DNA from: Actinotalea lenta | Lineage (GTDB): Bacteria; Actinomycetota; Actinomycetes; Actinomycetales; Cellulomonadaceae | Reading direction: 5' to 3' | DNA: 64,000 nt | Assembly (NCBI RefSeq): GCF_030586465.1 | Contig: NZ_JAUQYP010000001.1 | Span: 1,147,238-1,211,237, forward strand | Shown here: in pieces, positions 19,795 through 28,386 of the stretch | Numbering within the stretch: the stretch's first letter is position 1 | Layout: each line of letters opens with the position of its first letter | The notes under the pieces: generated by a model | What the model saw: the letters and a program-made list of their open reading frames with translations, nothing else | The model's database searches: none | Told to the model about the DNA's origin: nothing | Position numbers and translations under genes: made by a program

Positions 19795-20685
19795 ATGGCT
19801 CCCTCGTCCAAGGACCGTCGCGAGCAGGCCAAGGCCGCCGCGGACGCCCTCCGCGCCAAGCAGGCCAAGGCTGCGCAGCGACAGCGCACGATCGCGATCG
19901 TCTCGCTCGTGGTCGGCATCGTCGTGGTCGTGTCGCTCGTGCTCGTCATCCTCAACAACGGCACGTCGGCCGCGCCTGCGGCCCAGGTGACCCCGACGGT
20001 CGCCACCGGGCACGGCGGCATCGTGTTCGACAGGTCGGGTCTGGTGACCCCGCCCGACGGGGCCGGCGCGGCGGCGCCCGGCGCCAGCCCGTCGAGCGGC
20101 GTGACGCTGGGGCCGGCCGGGCTGACGTCCGACTGGCCGCAGAACGGCGACTTCGCCGGCAACCCGGTCGTGGTCAGCGTGTACTTCGACCCCATGTGCC
20201 CCTACTGCGGCCACTTCGAGCAGCAGAGCGGGAAGCTGCTGGACCAGCTGCGCGCCTCCGGCGAGATCGTGATCGACTCCCACCCGCTGTCGTTCCTGGA
20301 CCGCAGCTCCGCGGGCACCAACTACTCCACCCGCGTCGCCAACGCCGCCTGGACGCTCGCCGAGAAGGCCCCGGACGCGTACTTCGGCTTCCTCGAGGGC
20401 GTGTTCGCCGACGGTGTGCAGCCGCAGGAGGGCACCGCCGGCCTCACGGACGACCAGATCGCCCAGATCGCGCTGTCCGCCGGTGCGCCGAAGGACGTCG
20501 TCGACACGTTCACCGACGGGACCTACACCTGGTGGGTCGCCCAGGCGACCGACATCGCCTCGCAGGATCTCGGCAGCATCGCCACCCCGGACGTCATGCT
20601 GAACGGGGTCTCCATCAGCAAGACGGTCGACATCTACGACCCCACGGCGCTCAAGGCGGCGATCGACGCCGCGGCCAAGGGCTGA
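19795..20685 (+). CDS. Membrane-anchored thioredoxin-fold (DsbA-like) protein
   Basis: 296 residues. ATG at 19795 follows CGGAAGGACC. A Lys/Ala-rich cytoplasmic helix (1-38) is followed by one membrane anchor (about 38-60), a Pro/Ala/Gly linker, and a thioredoxin domain from about 110. The active site is CPYC in YFDPMCPYCGHFE, and the cis-Pro region is SIATPDVMLNG. It is probably exported and acts on disulfides in secreted proteins together with the upstream MauE-like protein. A strong terminator follows. Confidence 0.88.
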   Translation: MAPSSKDRREQAKAAADALRAKQAKAAQRQRTIAIVSLVVGIVVVVSLVLVILNNGTSAAPAAQVTPTVATGHGGIVFDRSGLVTPPDGAGAAAPGASPSSGVTLGPAGLTSDWPQNGDFAGNPVVVSVYFDPMCPYCGHFEQQSGKLLDQLRASGEIVIDSHPLSFLDRSSAGTNYSTRVANAAWTLAEKAPDAYFGFLEGVFADGVQPQEGTAGLTDDQIAQIALSAGAPKDVVDTFTDGTYTWWVAQATDIASQDLGSIATPDVMLNGVSISKTVDIYDPTALKAAIDAAAKG

Positions 20686-20694
20686 TCCACCGGC

Positions 20695-20720
20695 GGCCCG
20701 GGACCTCGAGGTCCCGGGCC
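20695..20720 (+). terminator. Palindromic terminator after the DsbA-like gene
   Basis: A perfect 26-base palindrome (13-bp arms, GGCCCGGGACCTC and its complement), starting 10 bases after the stop codon. Confidence 0.65.
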
Positions 20721-20769
20721 ACCGGCATGCCCCCGGATGGCAGACTGTCCGGCACGCTGGCACGCCAGT

Positions 20770-20841
20770 GCCGCCTTAGCTCAGTGGTAGAGCACCCGCC
20801 TTGTAAGCGGACGGTCGTCGGTTCGATCCCGACAGGCGGCT
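20770..20841 (+). tRNA. tRNA-Thr (anticodon TGT)
   Basis: Acceptor arms GCCGCCT (20770-20776) and AGGCGGC (20834-20840) pair fully. The D loop AGCTCAGTGGTAGAGC, the anticodon loop CTTGTAA with anticodon TGT, and the T arm GTCGG-TTCGATC-CCGAC are all present. The top pair of the anticodon stem looks like a C.A mismatch. No complete CCA is encoded (TCCC follows). Confidence 0.93.
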
Positions 20842-20854
20842 CCCATACCCCGCC

Positions 20855-20878
20855 GATCACTGCGCCGAACGGGTGATC
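20855..20878 (+). terminator. Hairpin after tRNA-Thr
   Basis: GATCAC (20855-20860) pairs with GTGATC (20873-20878), 13 bases past the tRNA. It may end the tRNA transcript; the stem is short and GC-poor compared with others here. Confidence 0.35.
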
Positions 20879-20957
20879 AACGGGCCGACATGTCCGGTTT
20901 GCCCAGGTTGTCGGGTGCGCAATCCGGACTCATCGGGGTGAACCCGCGTCATCAGGG

Positions 20958-20984
20958 CTCAAGATCGGACTCGCATGCGACGAA
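20958..20984 (+). promoter_or_regulatory. Possible FliA-type promoter before the secretion cassette
   Basis: CTCA, 17 bases, GACGAA. This is one base away from the pattern CTCA-N15-17-GCCGAA that I recall for flagellar sigma factors in Actinobacteria. It would start transcription about 85-90 bases before the gene at 21078. The rest of the 236-base gap between tRNA-Thr and that gene holds no gene I can support and no recognisable riboswitch. Confidence 0.3.
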
Positions 20985-21077
20985 TGACCCCGTGATCGGC
21001 CCACCCAGCCGGTCATCCCCCTCAGTGGCGTCGCTTCCCCCGCGCCGCCTGATACCCGACACGAAGGACTCTCACCC

Positions 21078-21518
21078 ATGCCCGACAACCGTCGCAAGTC
21101 CGCTGCCATCGCCCTCGCCGTCATCGGTGTCGCGGGCCTCTCGCTGGCCAGCGCGTCGAACCTGAGCCTGTCCGGCGGGACCATCCAGGCGGGCAGCACC
21201 AACGTCTCCGACTGCCAGCCGTCCGCCTCGCCGGTCGGGACCCGGCTGACGGCGGGAGCGTACGACGCGGGCGCGAAGGCCTTCCTTGCGACGAGCGTGA
21301 CGTTGACCGGGATCAACACGACGGCGACCGCTGCCAACCCGTCGTGCGTCGGCAAGCAGGCGCAGGCCGTGCTGCTGGACGGTTCCGGCGCCGTGCTCGC
21401 GACCTCGGGGAAGGTGCAGATCACTGCCTCCGGCACGGTGGACGTCGCAGTGCCGAGCACGACGTCCGTCGACGCCGCGAAGGTCGCGTCGATCTCGGCC
21501 GTCATCTCCGACAGCTGA
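21078..21518 (+). CDS. Small secreted protein A with GGTIQAG motif
   Basis: 146 residues. A Sec signal peptide (basic 1-7, hydrophobic about 9-24) ends in ASAS, directly followed by NLSLSGGTIQAG. The mature part (about 118 residues) has one Cys soon after this block (SDCQPS) and another mid-way (PSCVGKQAQ). It looks beta-rich, with alternating Val/Thr, and ends in VDAAKVASISAVISDS. Protein B has the same block, spacing and Cys pattern. GAAGGA precedes the ATG. First gene of a four-gene operon with a dedicated signal peptidase. Function unknown; a self-associating surface or matrix protein is my inference. Confidence 0.8.
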   Translation: MPDNRRKSAAIALAVIGVAGLSLASASNLSLSGGTIQAGSTNVSDCQPSASPVGTRLTAGAYDAGAKAFLATSVTLTGINTTATAANPSCVGKQAQAVLLDGSGAVLATSGKVQITASGTVDVAVPSTTSVDAAKVASISAVISDS

Positions 21519-21540
21519 GCGGTCCCCGCCCCGCCCGACC

Positions 21541-22131
21541 ATGACCGCCACTGAGGGACCCGCAGCCGGCGCAGGATGCCTGCGCCGGCTGCGGCGGCAC
21601 CTCGGTGACGCGCTGTTCATGGTCGGCGCACTCGTCGTCGGGTACGTCCTGTGGCCGAGCTCACTCGGTGGGTGCACCACCCTGACGATCGTCTCCGGGC
21701 ACTCGATGGAGCCGACGTTCTACACCGGGGACCTCGTGGTCTCGCGGTGCGGGGAGCCCGCGGTGGGCGACATCGTGGTCTACAACCCGCCGAACGTCGG
21801 CTCGGCTCGCATCATCCACCGGATCATCGGCGGAGACGCGACCGGCTGGACCGTCCAGGGCGACAACAACAGCTTCGTGGACCCGTGGACGCCGTCCGAC
21901 CGGCGGATCCTCGGCCGCGCCGTGCTCCACATCCCCAAGGTCGGGCTCGTCGGCTCGGTCCTGGTGAGCCCCGTCACGTGGGTCTCGCTGTTCCTCATCG
22001 CAGGAGCCCTCCTGATCTGGCCGAGCCGGGCCCAGGACACCCCGGGCGGGGAGGCCGAGGGGTCGGAGGCGGCCGCGACGTCTCGACCCCGTCCCTCTGA
22101 TCGACCACCGCAGGACCTGGAGACCCGATGA
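21541..22131 (+). CDS. Signal peptidase I, ER/SipW type
   Basis: 196 residues with a membrane segment near 23-40, catalytic Ser55 in SGHSMEPTF, then ARIIHRIIGG, which has His93 where ordinary bacterial signal peptidases have the catalytic Lys, and QGDNN with Asp108. This Ser/His/Asp set marks the S26B (archaeal/ER, SipW) class. A second membrane segment lies near 134-160, followed by a disordered Pro/Arg-rich tail. It sits between two small secreted proteins, and its stop overlaps the next start (ATGA). By analogy with Bacillus SipW, which cleaves TasA and TapA, it probably processes its neighbours. Confidence 0.92.
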   Translation: MTATEGPAAGAGCLRRLRRHLGDALFMVGALVVGYVLWPSSLGGCTTLTIVSGHSMEPTFYTGDLVVSRCGEPAVGDIVVYNPPNVGSARIIHRIIGGDATGWTVQGDNNSFVDPWTPSDRRILGRAVLHIPKVGLVGSVLVSPVTWVSLFLIAGALLIWPSRAQDTPGGEAEGSEAAATSRPRPSDRPPQDLETR

Positions 22132-22568
22132 CCGCCCGCCTGCGTCCGTCGCGCCGCGTGGTGGCGCTGGCGCTCGCCGCGCTGGCGGTCGCGGGCATGC
22201 AGGCAGGGTCCGCCTCCCAGCTCTCGGTCGACGGCGGAACCATCCAGGCCGGTGCGGGTCAGGTCGTCGACTGCCAGCCGCCCTCCCGGACCATCGCAGT
22301 GAGCCTCGACAGCACGTTCAGCGGCGACACGTACCGGACCAGTGCCGTGCGGCTGGACGACGTGAGCCCGGCGTGCGTGGGGCTGGACTACCGTCTCCAG
22401 CTCCTGGACACCACCGGCACGCCGCTCGATGCGAACGGACCTGCCGCCGGGACGGATCCCGCGGGTCGGATCGGCACTGGGCAGGTGGTCGTCCCGGTCT
22501 CCGACGCGGCCGACCAGCCCATCCCGACCGCGGCCATCGGCAGCGTGGCGCTGGTGATCACCGGATGA
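22128..22568 (+). CDS. Small secreted protein B with GGTIQAG motif
   Basis: 146 residues, paralogous to protein A. The basic start (1-10) and hydrophobic core (about 11-24) lead to GSASQLSVDGGTIQAG, then VDCQPPS. A second Cys occurs in PACVGLDYRLQLLD. The C terminus IPTAAIGSVALVITG corresponds to the end of A. Start overlaps the peptidase stop and its own stop overlaps the next start, so translation is coupled to the peptidase. Probable substrate of that peptidase (inference). Confidence 0.8.
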   Translation: MTARLRPSRRVVALALAALAVAGMQAGSASQLSVDGGTIQAGAGQVVDCQPPSRTIAVSLDSTFSGDTYRTSAVRLDDVSPACVGLDYRLQLLDTTGTPLDANGPAAGTDPAGRIGTGQVVVPVSDAADQPIPTAAIGSVALVITG

Positions 22569-22984
22569 GGCGCGCGACGGCGCGGGCCTGGCGCCCGTTG
22601 GTCCTCCTCGCCGTGCTCACGGCGAGCTTCGTGGCGCCGCACCTGGCGTCGGCGTCCGGCGTGGCGGTCTCCGGGGGGACGCTGTCGGTGCGCAGCATCT
22701 CCTCGCCGTGCCCCGGCGTCGCGACGGCCGCGCCTGCCGCCCCGGCCGGTGGTTCGGGTGCCCGCTTCGACGCCGTGGCTGTCACGCTGCCCCCCGGGTG
22801 CGGGGTCCACCAGGTCCGGCTCGAGCTCCGGGACCGCAACCCGTGGCGCAGCGGATCGGCCACCCTCGACGGCTCCGGTGTGGTGCTGCTCGACCATCAC
22901 TACACCGCGCGGTCCGACACGGTCGTCGTCGCCACCCTCGACGGGTGGGACCTGCCCGTCGCCTGGAGCCTGGGCGCTCCGTGA
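22565..22984 (+). CDS. Small secreted protein C, divergent member of the A/B family
   Basis: 139 residues. Signal peptide with an Arg-rich start and hydrophobic stretch (about 12-28), ending ASASGVAVSGGTLS, a weaker version of the SAS-x-LS-x-GGTIQAG block. Cys residues occur in SSPCPG and PGCGVHQV. Beta-strand-like patterns (VRLELRD, VVLLDHHY, DTVVVATLDG) follow. ATG overlaps the stop of gene B. Last gene of the operon; an SGNH hydrolase gene converges on it. Confidence 0.75.
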   Translation: MRRATARAWRPLVLLAVLTASFVAPHLASASGVAVSGGTLSVRSISSPCPGVATAAPAAPAGGSGARFDAVAVTLPPGCGVHQVRLELRDRNPWRSGSATLDGSGVVLLDHHYTARSDTVVVATLDGWDLPVAWSLGAP

Positions 22985-22993
22985 CCGCCCGGG

Positions 22994-23860
22994 TCAGTCG
23001 TCGCGGACGACGGTGACGAGCTCCGGGCGCTTCGCGTGCCTCGTGTCGCCGCTGGAGGTCTGCCGCAGGCGTCGGGTCGCCCACGGGTAGGCGTGGTCGC
23101 GCAGCCAGGCGGCGTCGGTGCGCCACCGTTGCACGGCCGGGGGCTCCGGCAGCGGCGCCAAGGGGTCGTCCCAGCGCTCGTCGTCCGGCTCCAGCCCGAG
23201 AGCGACCAGCGCTCCCTGAGCGACCCGGCGATGGCCCTCGGACGTCAGGTGGATGCGGTCCGGCGCCCACATCCGCCAGTCCATCAGCGAGCGCATCCCC
23301 CACACGTCCAGCACGTGTGCCCCGTGCCGGCGCGCGATGCTCCAGATGTGCGCGTTGAAGATCCCGGTGCGCGGCCGCGTCCGGCGGACCACGGGGCTGT
23401 ACCGGGTGTCCATCCCGGTGGCGAGCAGCACGTCCGCACCGACGGCTCGCGCGCGCGCCACGGCGTCCTCGAGCAGCGCCGCGAGATCATCCGGATCGCC
23501 CGAAGGCCTCAACAGGTCGTTCCCGCCGCCGATGATGCTCACCAGATCCGGTTCCAGGCCGAGAGCCACGGGCAGCTGCTCGTCGACGATCGGCCGCATG
23601 AGACGGCCCCGGATCGCGAGGTTGGCATACCGGACCGGCTCACCGTCGGGGCGGGCGCGATCGGCGAGGTGGTCGGCCAGCAGGTCGGCCCAGCCCCGGA
23701 CGGGCAGCGTCGGGTCCACGGTGGAGGTGCGTCGGGGCGGGTGCCCGCCGGGGACGTCCCACAGCCCCTCCGTGAACGAGTCGCCGAGGGCCACGTAGCG
23801 GCGCCATGGATGTGCGGCATCCGGGTGGTGCGTACGGGTGAATCCCACCTGCCAAGTCAC
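22994..23860 (-). CDS. SGNH/GDSL-family hydrolase
   Basis: 288 residues from a GTG at 23860; TTG at 23866 is an alternative two codons earlier. I prefer the GTG because TAGGCA lies 6 bases ahead, like the leaderless genes in this window. Block I is VALGDSFTEG with Ser28; a Gly occurs in NLAIRGR; block III is GGGNDLL; block V is PDRIHLTSEGH with the catalytic Asp/His. No signal peptide is seen, so it is probably a cytoplasmic esterase or lipase-like enzyme. It separates secreted protein D from the A-C operon. Confidence 0.85.
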   Translation of the reverse strand: MTWQVGFTRTHHPDAAHPWRRYVALGDSFTEGLWDVPGGHPPRRTSTVDPTLPVRGWADLLADHLADRARPDGEPVRYANLAIRGRLMRPIVDEQLPVALGLEPDLVSIIGGGNDLLRPSGDPDDLAALLEDAVARARAVGADVLLATGMDTRYSPVVRRTRPRTGIFNAHIWSIARRHGAHVLDVWGMRSLMDWRMWAPDRIHLTSEGHRRVAQGALVALGLEPDDERWDDPLAPLPEPPAVQRWRTDAAWLRDHAYPWATRRLRQTSSGDTRHAKRPELVTVVRDD

Positions 23861-23938
23861 CCCCAATGCCTACCAGTGGTGCCAAACCGGGCGCGGTCCG
23901 ATCTGGACGGGTTCCCGGTCCTCGGTCATCCTGGATTC

Positions 23939-24019
23939 GTCAGCGACAAAGGGCAAACCCATCGCGAGGTGGGGACGCAGAGCCACGGGACCCTTGCCGG
24001 GTCAGCCGAGCTGCCGAAC
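23939..24019 (+). ncRNA. c-di-GMP-I (GEMM-I) riboswitch aptamer
   Basis: The conserved core is clear: GGGCAAACCC at 23951-23960, then a short stem closed by a GCGA tetraloop (CCCATCGCGAGGTGGG), then GGACGCAGAGCC, a second stem (GGGACCC, loop, GGGTC), and AGCCGAGCTGCC closing the structure. Only small changes from the family consensus are seen (CGCAGAGCC for CGCAAAGCC). The bases just upstream (CTGGAC, 17 bases, CATCCT) could be a weak promoter. It lies ahead of the short reading frame at 24035 and secreted protein gene D at 24257. Confidence 0.88.
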
Positions 24020-24034
24020 GACGAAGGATCCACG

Positions 24035-24145
24035 ATGACGGCACGTCGGAGCCTCGCTCCGTACCGCCCCACCCCTGAGCCGGGCGCCGTCGTGCGCTCG
24101 GCTGGTGCGTGCCGCGCCCCCGAGAGGGGGTCTCGCCCGGCATAG
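24035..24145 (+). CDS. Possible 36-residue leader peptide behind the riboswitch
   Basis: ATG at 24035 follows GAAGGATCCACG, a plausible ribosome site, and lies 15 bases after the aptamer. The product is rich in Arg, Pro and Ala, with no signal peptide or known domain. It could be a translated leader or a chance frame within the expression platform. Confidence 0.3.
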   Translation: MTARRSLAPYRPTPEPGAVVRSAGACRAPERGSRPA

Positions 24146-24156
24146 CCCGGGCACCC

Positions 24157-24189
24157 GTGCCCCGGCCCACAGGACGTGTGGTCGGGCAC
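24157..24189 (+). promoter_or_regulatory. Hairpin in the riboswitch expression platform
   Basis: GTGCCC (24157-24162) pairs with GGGCAC (24184-24189), with an inner stem CC/GG and ACA/TGT and two bulged Cs, around a 5-base loop. It lies between the aptamer and the gene at 24257, so it could be the terminator or ribosome-site switch. Confidence 0.4.
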
Positions 24190-24256
24190 CCGGAGGGCAG
24201 GACGCCCCACGGGAGCTGGACCCCGCGTAGCGGAACCCATGGAGGGGGGTGACGAC

Positions 24257-24667
24257 GTGAGCGCGACGAGTCGCAAGGTCACTGCGGTGGCGCTGGTGGC
24301 GATGGCGCTCGCCGCGATGCCGACGGCCAATGCGCTCGGCTCGTCGTTCGCCGCGCCGGCCCTGCTCGTCGGGCAGGCCGGTTCCGACGCGTGCGGGTCC
24401 TCCACCGTCGACGTCGCCTACGACGTCGCCTACGACGCCGACCTCGGAGGTTTCGGGGTCAGTGCCGCCCGGCTGTCGGGGCTGGACGAGCGCTGCCAGG
24501 GATACGACGTCACCGTGTCCCTCGACGGGCCCGGGGGGGCTCCGTTGGCCGAGATGACCACCAAGGTCGTGGCGACGCACCTGCGCGTCGCCGTTCCGGC
24601 GGGTACGCCGGTCTCCGCTGAGCAGCTCACGGGGGTGAGCGTCGTGCTCAGGGGTCCTGGGGCCTAG
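24257..24667 (+). CDS. Small secreted protein D, riboswitch-controlled
   Basis: 136 residues from GTG 24257, with GGAGGGGGG 8 bases upstream. The signal peptide (hydrophobic about 9-27) ends near PTANALGSS. The mature part mirrors A and B: an early Cys (SDACGSS), a second Cys in DERCQGYDVTVSLDGPGGAPLA, which matches CVGxxxxLxLxDxxGxxL of A and B, and the end SAEQLTGVSVVLRG. It lacks the exact GGTIQAG block. A 12-base tandem repeat encodes YDVAYDVAYDAD. It has its own c-di-GMP riboswitch. Relationship to A-C is inferred from this pattern. Confidence 0.78.
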   Translation: MSATSRKVTAVALVAMALAAMPTANALGSSFAAPALLVGQAGSDACGSSTVDVAYDVAYDADLGGFGVSAARLSGLDERCQGYDVTVSLDGPGGAPLAEMTTKVVATHLRVAVPAGTPVSAEQLTGVSVVLRGPGA

Positions 24668-24687
24668 GCCTCGCGTGCGGTGGACGT

Positions 24688-24719
24688 GGTGCCGCCCCGC
24701 TGGGGAGCGGGGCGGCACC
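24688..24719. terminator. Hairpin terminator between convergent genes
   Basis: Perfect 14-bp arms (24688-24701 and 24706-24719, GGTGCCGCCCCGCT and complement) with a GGGG loop. It lies between secreted gene D and the minus-strand ung gene and could serve both. Confidence 0.65.
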
Positions 24720-24741
24720 GGTCGGCAGCCCGGTCCGGCCG

Positions 24742-25419
24742 TCAGGCCAGGCACCACCGCACGGGCGGTGCGTCCTGCTCTGCGAGCAGGGCGTCCACCC
24801 GGGAGAACGGGCGGGAGCCGAAGAAGCCTCGGGACGCGGACAGCGGGCTCGGGTGCGGGCTGGCCACCGTGGGCACCCCCCGCAGGATCGGGCGCAGCTC
24901 CTGGGCCTGGGATCCCCACAGGACGGCCACCAAGGGGCCGCCGCGGTCGACGAGGGCCTGCACCGCTCTGGTCGTGATCTCCTGCCACCCCAGGTCGCGG
25001 TGCGACGCGGGCGTGCCGGAGCGGACCGTCAGCACCCGGTTGAGCAGCAGCACGCCCTGCTCCGTCCACGGCGTCAGGTCGCCGTGGGCGGGCGCCGGGC
25101 AGCCCAGGTCCGAGCCGAGCTCGGTGAAGATGTTGGCCAGGGACCTCGGGACGGGCCGCACGTGCGGGGCTACGGAGAACGCCAGCCCCACGGCATGGCC
25201 GGGGGTGGGGTAGGGGTCCTGGCCCACGACGAGGACTCGGACCTGCGACATCGGCCGCGCGAAGGCGCGCAGCACGGCATCGGGTGCGGGGAGCCATGCG
25301 CGCCCTGCCGCGTTCTCGGCGCGCAACGCGTCACCGATGCGGCGCAGTGTGGGTTCGACCGGAGCGAGCGCCTGCGCCCAGTCCGCGGCCATGATCCGGT
25401 CGAGGGGCTGGGGCGGCAC
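24742..25419 (-). CDS. ung: Uracil-DNA glycosylase (family 1)
   Basis: Removes uracil from DNA to start base excision repair. 225 residues from GTG 25419. The water-activating motif is [18 protein letters not shown] with Asp68. The uracil-binding and DNA-intercalating motifs are [20 protein letters not shown] and [18 protein letters not shown] with the catalytic His. The -10 box sits 6 bases before the start. Confidence 0.95.
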   Translation of the reverse strand: MPPQPLDRIMAADWAQALAPVEPTLRRIGDALRAENAAGRAWLPAPDAVLRAFARPMSQVRVLVVGQDPYPTPGHAVGLAFSVAPHVRPVPRSLANIFTELGSDLGCPAPAHGDLTPWTEQGVLLLNRVLTVRSGTPASHRDLGWQEITTRAVQALVDRGGPLVAVLWGSQAQELRPILRGVPTVASPHPSPLSASRGFFGSRPFSRVDALLAEQDAPPVRWCLA

Positions 25420-25425
25420 AGCGGC

Positions 25426-25431
25426 AGGGTA
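25426..25431 (-). promoter_or_regulatory. -10 box of a leaderless ung transcript
   Basis: On the minus strand TACCCT ends 6 bases before the ung GTG. Confidence 0.6.
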
Positions 25432-25522
25432 GCCGTGCGCGCCGTCCGGTGACGCCGCGCGGGGAATGACACGGGTGTGATTCCGGACGTACCATGGGCG
25501 GGTCCGCCAGGAGGGAGCCCCC

Positions 25523-25813
25523 ATGGACGCCGCAGCTCGGCAGCTGACCGCGGTCAGTGCCTCGGACCTGTCCGAGCGTGACCGCGAGGTGCTCGCCTTC
25601 GAGCGGCAGTGGTGGAAGTACGCGGGGGCCAAGGAGCAGGCGATCCGCGAGCTGTTCGACATGTCGGCCACCCGGTACTACCAGGTCCTCAACGCCCTCA
25701 TCGACTCCCCGGCCGCGCTCGCGCACGACCCGATGCTGATCAAGCGCCTGCGCCGGATGCGGTCGAGCCGCCAGCGTGCCCGGACGGCGCGTCGGCTGGG
25801 CGTCGACCTCTGA
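25523..25813 (+). CDS. DUF3263 protein
   Basis: 96 residues, typical length for this actinobacterial family. The conserved core is [45 protein letters not shown], which looks like a helix-turn-helix resembling sigma region 4, and the C terminus is strongly basic (about 74-92). A DNA-binding role is likely but unproven. GGAGGGAG precedes the ATG, and TACCAT at 25490-25495 is a candidate -10 box. Confidence 0.88.
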   Translation: MDAAARQLTAVSASDLSERDREVLAFERQWWKYAGAKEQAIRELFDMSATRYYQVLNALIDSPAALAHDPMLIKRLRRMRSSRQRARTARRLGVDL

Positions 25814-25863
25814 CGCCCGGCGCCGCCCGGCGTTCCGGGTGATGGACTGCGCCCGGAAGCCGA

Positions 25864-25869
25864 TACCCT
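25864..25869 (+). promoter_or_regulatory. -10 box of a leaderless transcript
   Basis: TACCCT ends 7 bases before the GTG of the LytR_C gene. Confidence 0.55.
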
Positions 25870-25876
25870 GTCGGCC

Positions 25877-26467
25877 GTGAGGTCGCCCGACTACCCGTAC
25901 CCCCCCGACGAGTTCGACGCGGCCGCCGGCGCTGGAGGGCCCCGTGGTGTGCATCGCACGCCACGCTCCGCCTGGAGTCGCTGGTGGCCGTTCCTGGTCG
26001 TGGTGATCCTCTTCCCTGCCCTCGCGTACGGCGCGGTCACGTTGTTGTCCGGCGGACTGCCCTTCGGGTCGAGTGCGGCGACCGCGTCCAGCTCCACGTC
26101 CCCGACGACGAGCGCCGCACCCTCGCAGACCGGCACGCCGTCCCAGACGCCCACCGCGACCCAGACGCCCACCCCGACGCCGACACCCGACCTGACGAGC
26201 CCGGTGTCGGTGCAGAACGCCACCCGGAAGGCCGGCCTCGCGGGCGGGGCGAGCGACCTGCTGAAGGCCGCGGGCTTCACCGACGTCTCGATCGGCAACT
26301 GGACGGGGGCGACCCAGCAGAGCAGCGCCGTGTTCTACCCGGCGCCCGAGGACCAGGCCACCGCGACGAAGGTCGCCGAGTCGCTCGGGATCTCCCGCGT
26401 CGAGCAGGACGCCGCGCTGGCCGGCACGTCGATCCTCGTGGTGCTCGAGGGCGACTACACGCCCTGA
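25877..26467 (+). CDS. Membrane protein with LytR C-terminal (LytR_C) domain
   Basis: 196 residues: a cytoplasmic N terminus (1-34), one membrane segment (about 35-57), a Ser/Thr/Pro linker (about 63-105) and an outer LytR_C domain from about 110 ([30 protein letters not shown], ending VVLEGDYTP). It lacks the LytR-CpsA-Psr phosphotransferase domain, so it is a cell-envelope protein of unknown role. It lies between DUF3263 and groEL, an arrangement seen in related genomes. Confidence 0.87.
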   Translation: MRSPDYPYPPDEFDAAAGAGGPRGVHRTPRSAWSRWWPFLVVVILFPALAYGAVTLLSGGLPFGSSAATASSSTSPTTSAAPSQTGTPSQTPTATQTPTPTPTPDLTSPVSVQNATRKAGLAGGASDLLKAAGFTDVSIGNWTGATQQSSAVFYPAPEDQATATKVAESLGISRVEQDAALAGTSILVVLEGDYTP

Positions 26468-26472
26468 CCGCG

Positions 26473-26499
26473 CTTGCACTCTCCGGGGTCGAGTGCCAA
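26473..26499 (+). promoter_or_regulatory. CIRCE operator 1 (HrcA site)
   Basis: CTTGCACTC, 9 bases, GAGTGCCAA. This matches the CIRCE inverted repeat with the standard 9-base spacer. It lies 150 bases before groEL, just after the LytR_C stop. Confidence 0.85.
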
Positions 26500-26507
26500 T
26501 AATCTGC

Positions 26508-26533
26508 TTAGCACTCTCGGATCGAGAGTGACA
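26508..26533 (+). promoter_or_regulatory. CIRCE operator 2 (HrcA site)
   Basis: TTAGCACTC, 9 bases, GAGTGACA. This is a second CIRCE element 8 bases after the first; the left arm is perfect and the right arm slightly degenerate. Confidence 0.85.
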
Positions 26534-26552
26534 GCAGTACCTGGCCAGGTGA

Positions 26553-28274
<1,722 letters not shown>

Positions 28275-28286
28275 GCCGCTGAACCT

Positions 28287-28319
28287 CGAACGGCGGGCGC
28301 CCAGGGCGCCCGCCGTTCG
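28287..28319 (+). terminator. Terminator after groEL
   Basis: Perfect 15-bp arms (28287-28301 and 28305-28319, CGAACGGCGGGCGCC and complement) with a 3-base loop, 13 bases after the stop, followed by TCGTTCC. Confidence 0.75.
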
Positions 28320-28386
28320 TCGTTCCCGGGTGCGGGCCGAGGACGCGCCGAGCCGGGGTCGCCCGGCCCACCAGGGCCCCGGCCCG

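Noticed and set aside
20842..21077. GGTTTGCCC (minus strand GGGCAAACC) as a second c-di-GMP riboswitch before the secretion operon
   Set aside because: The second core block (GACGCAAAGCC) is absent on that strand, and the minus strand has no gene to control there.
20890..21165. 91-codon plus-strand frame over the start of secreted gene A
   Set aside because: Ser/Pro/Arg-rich, no ribosome site, out of frame with gene A and without family features; typical chance frame in GC-rich DNA.
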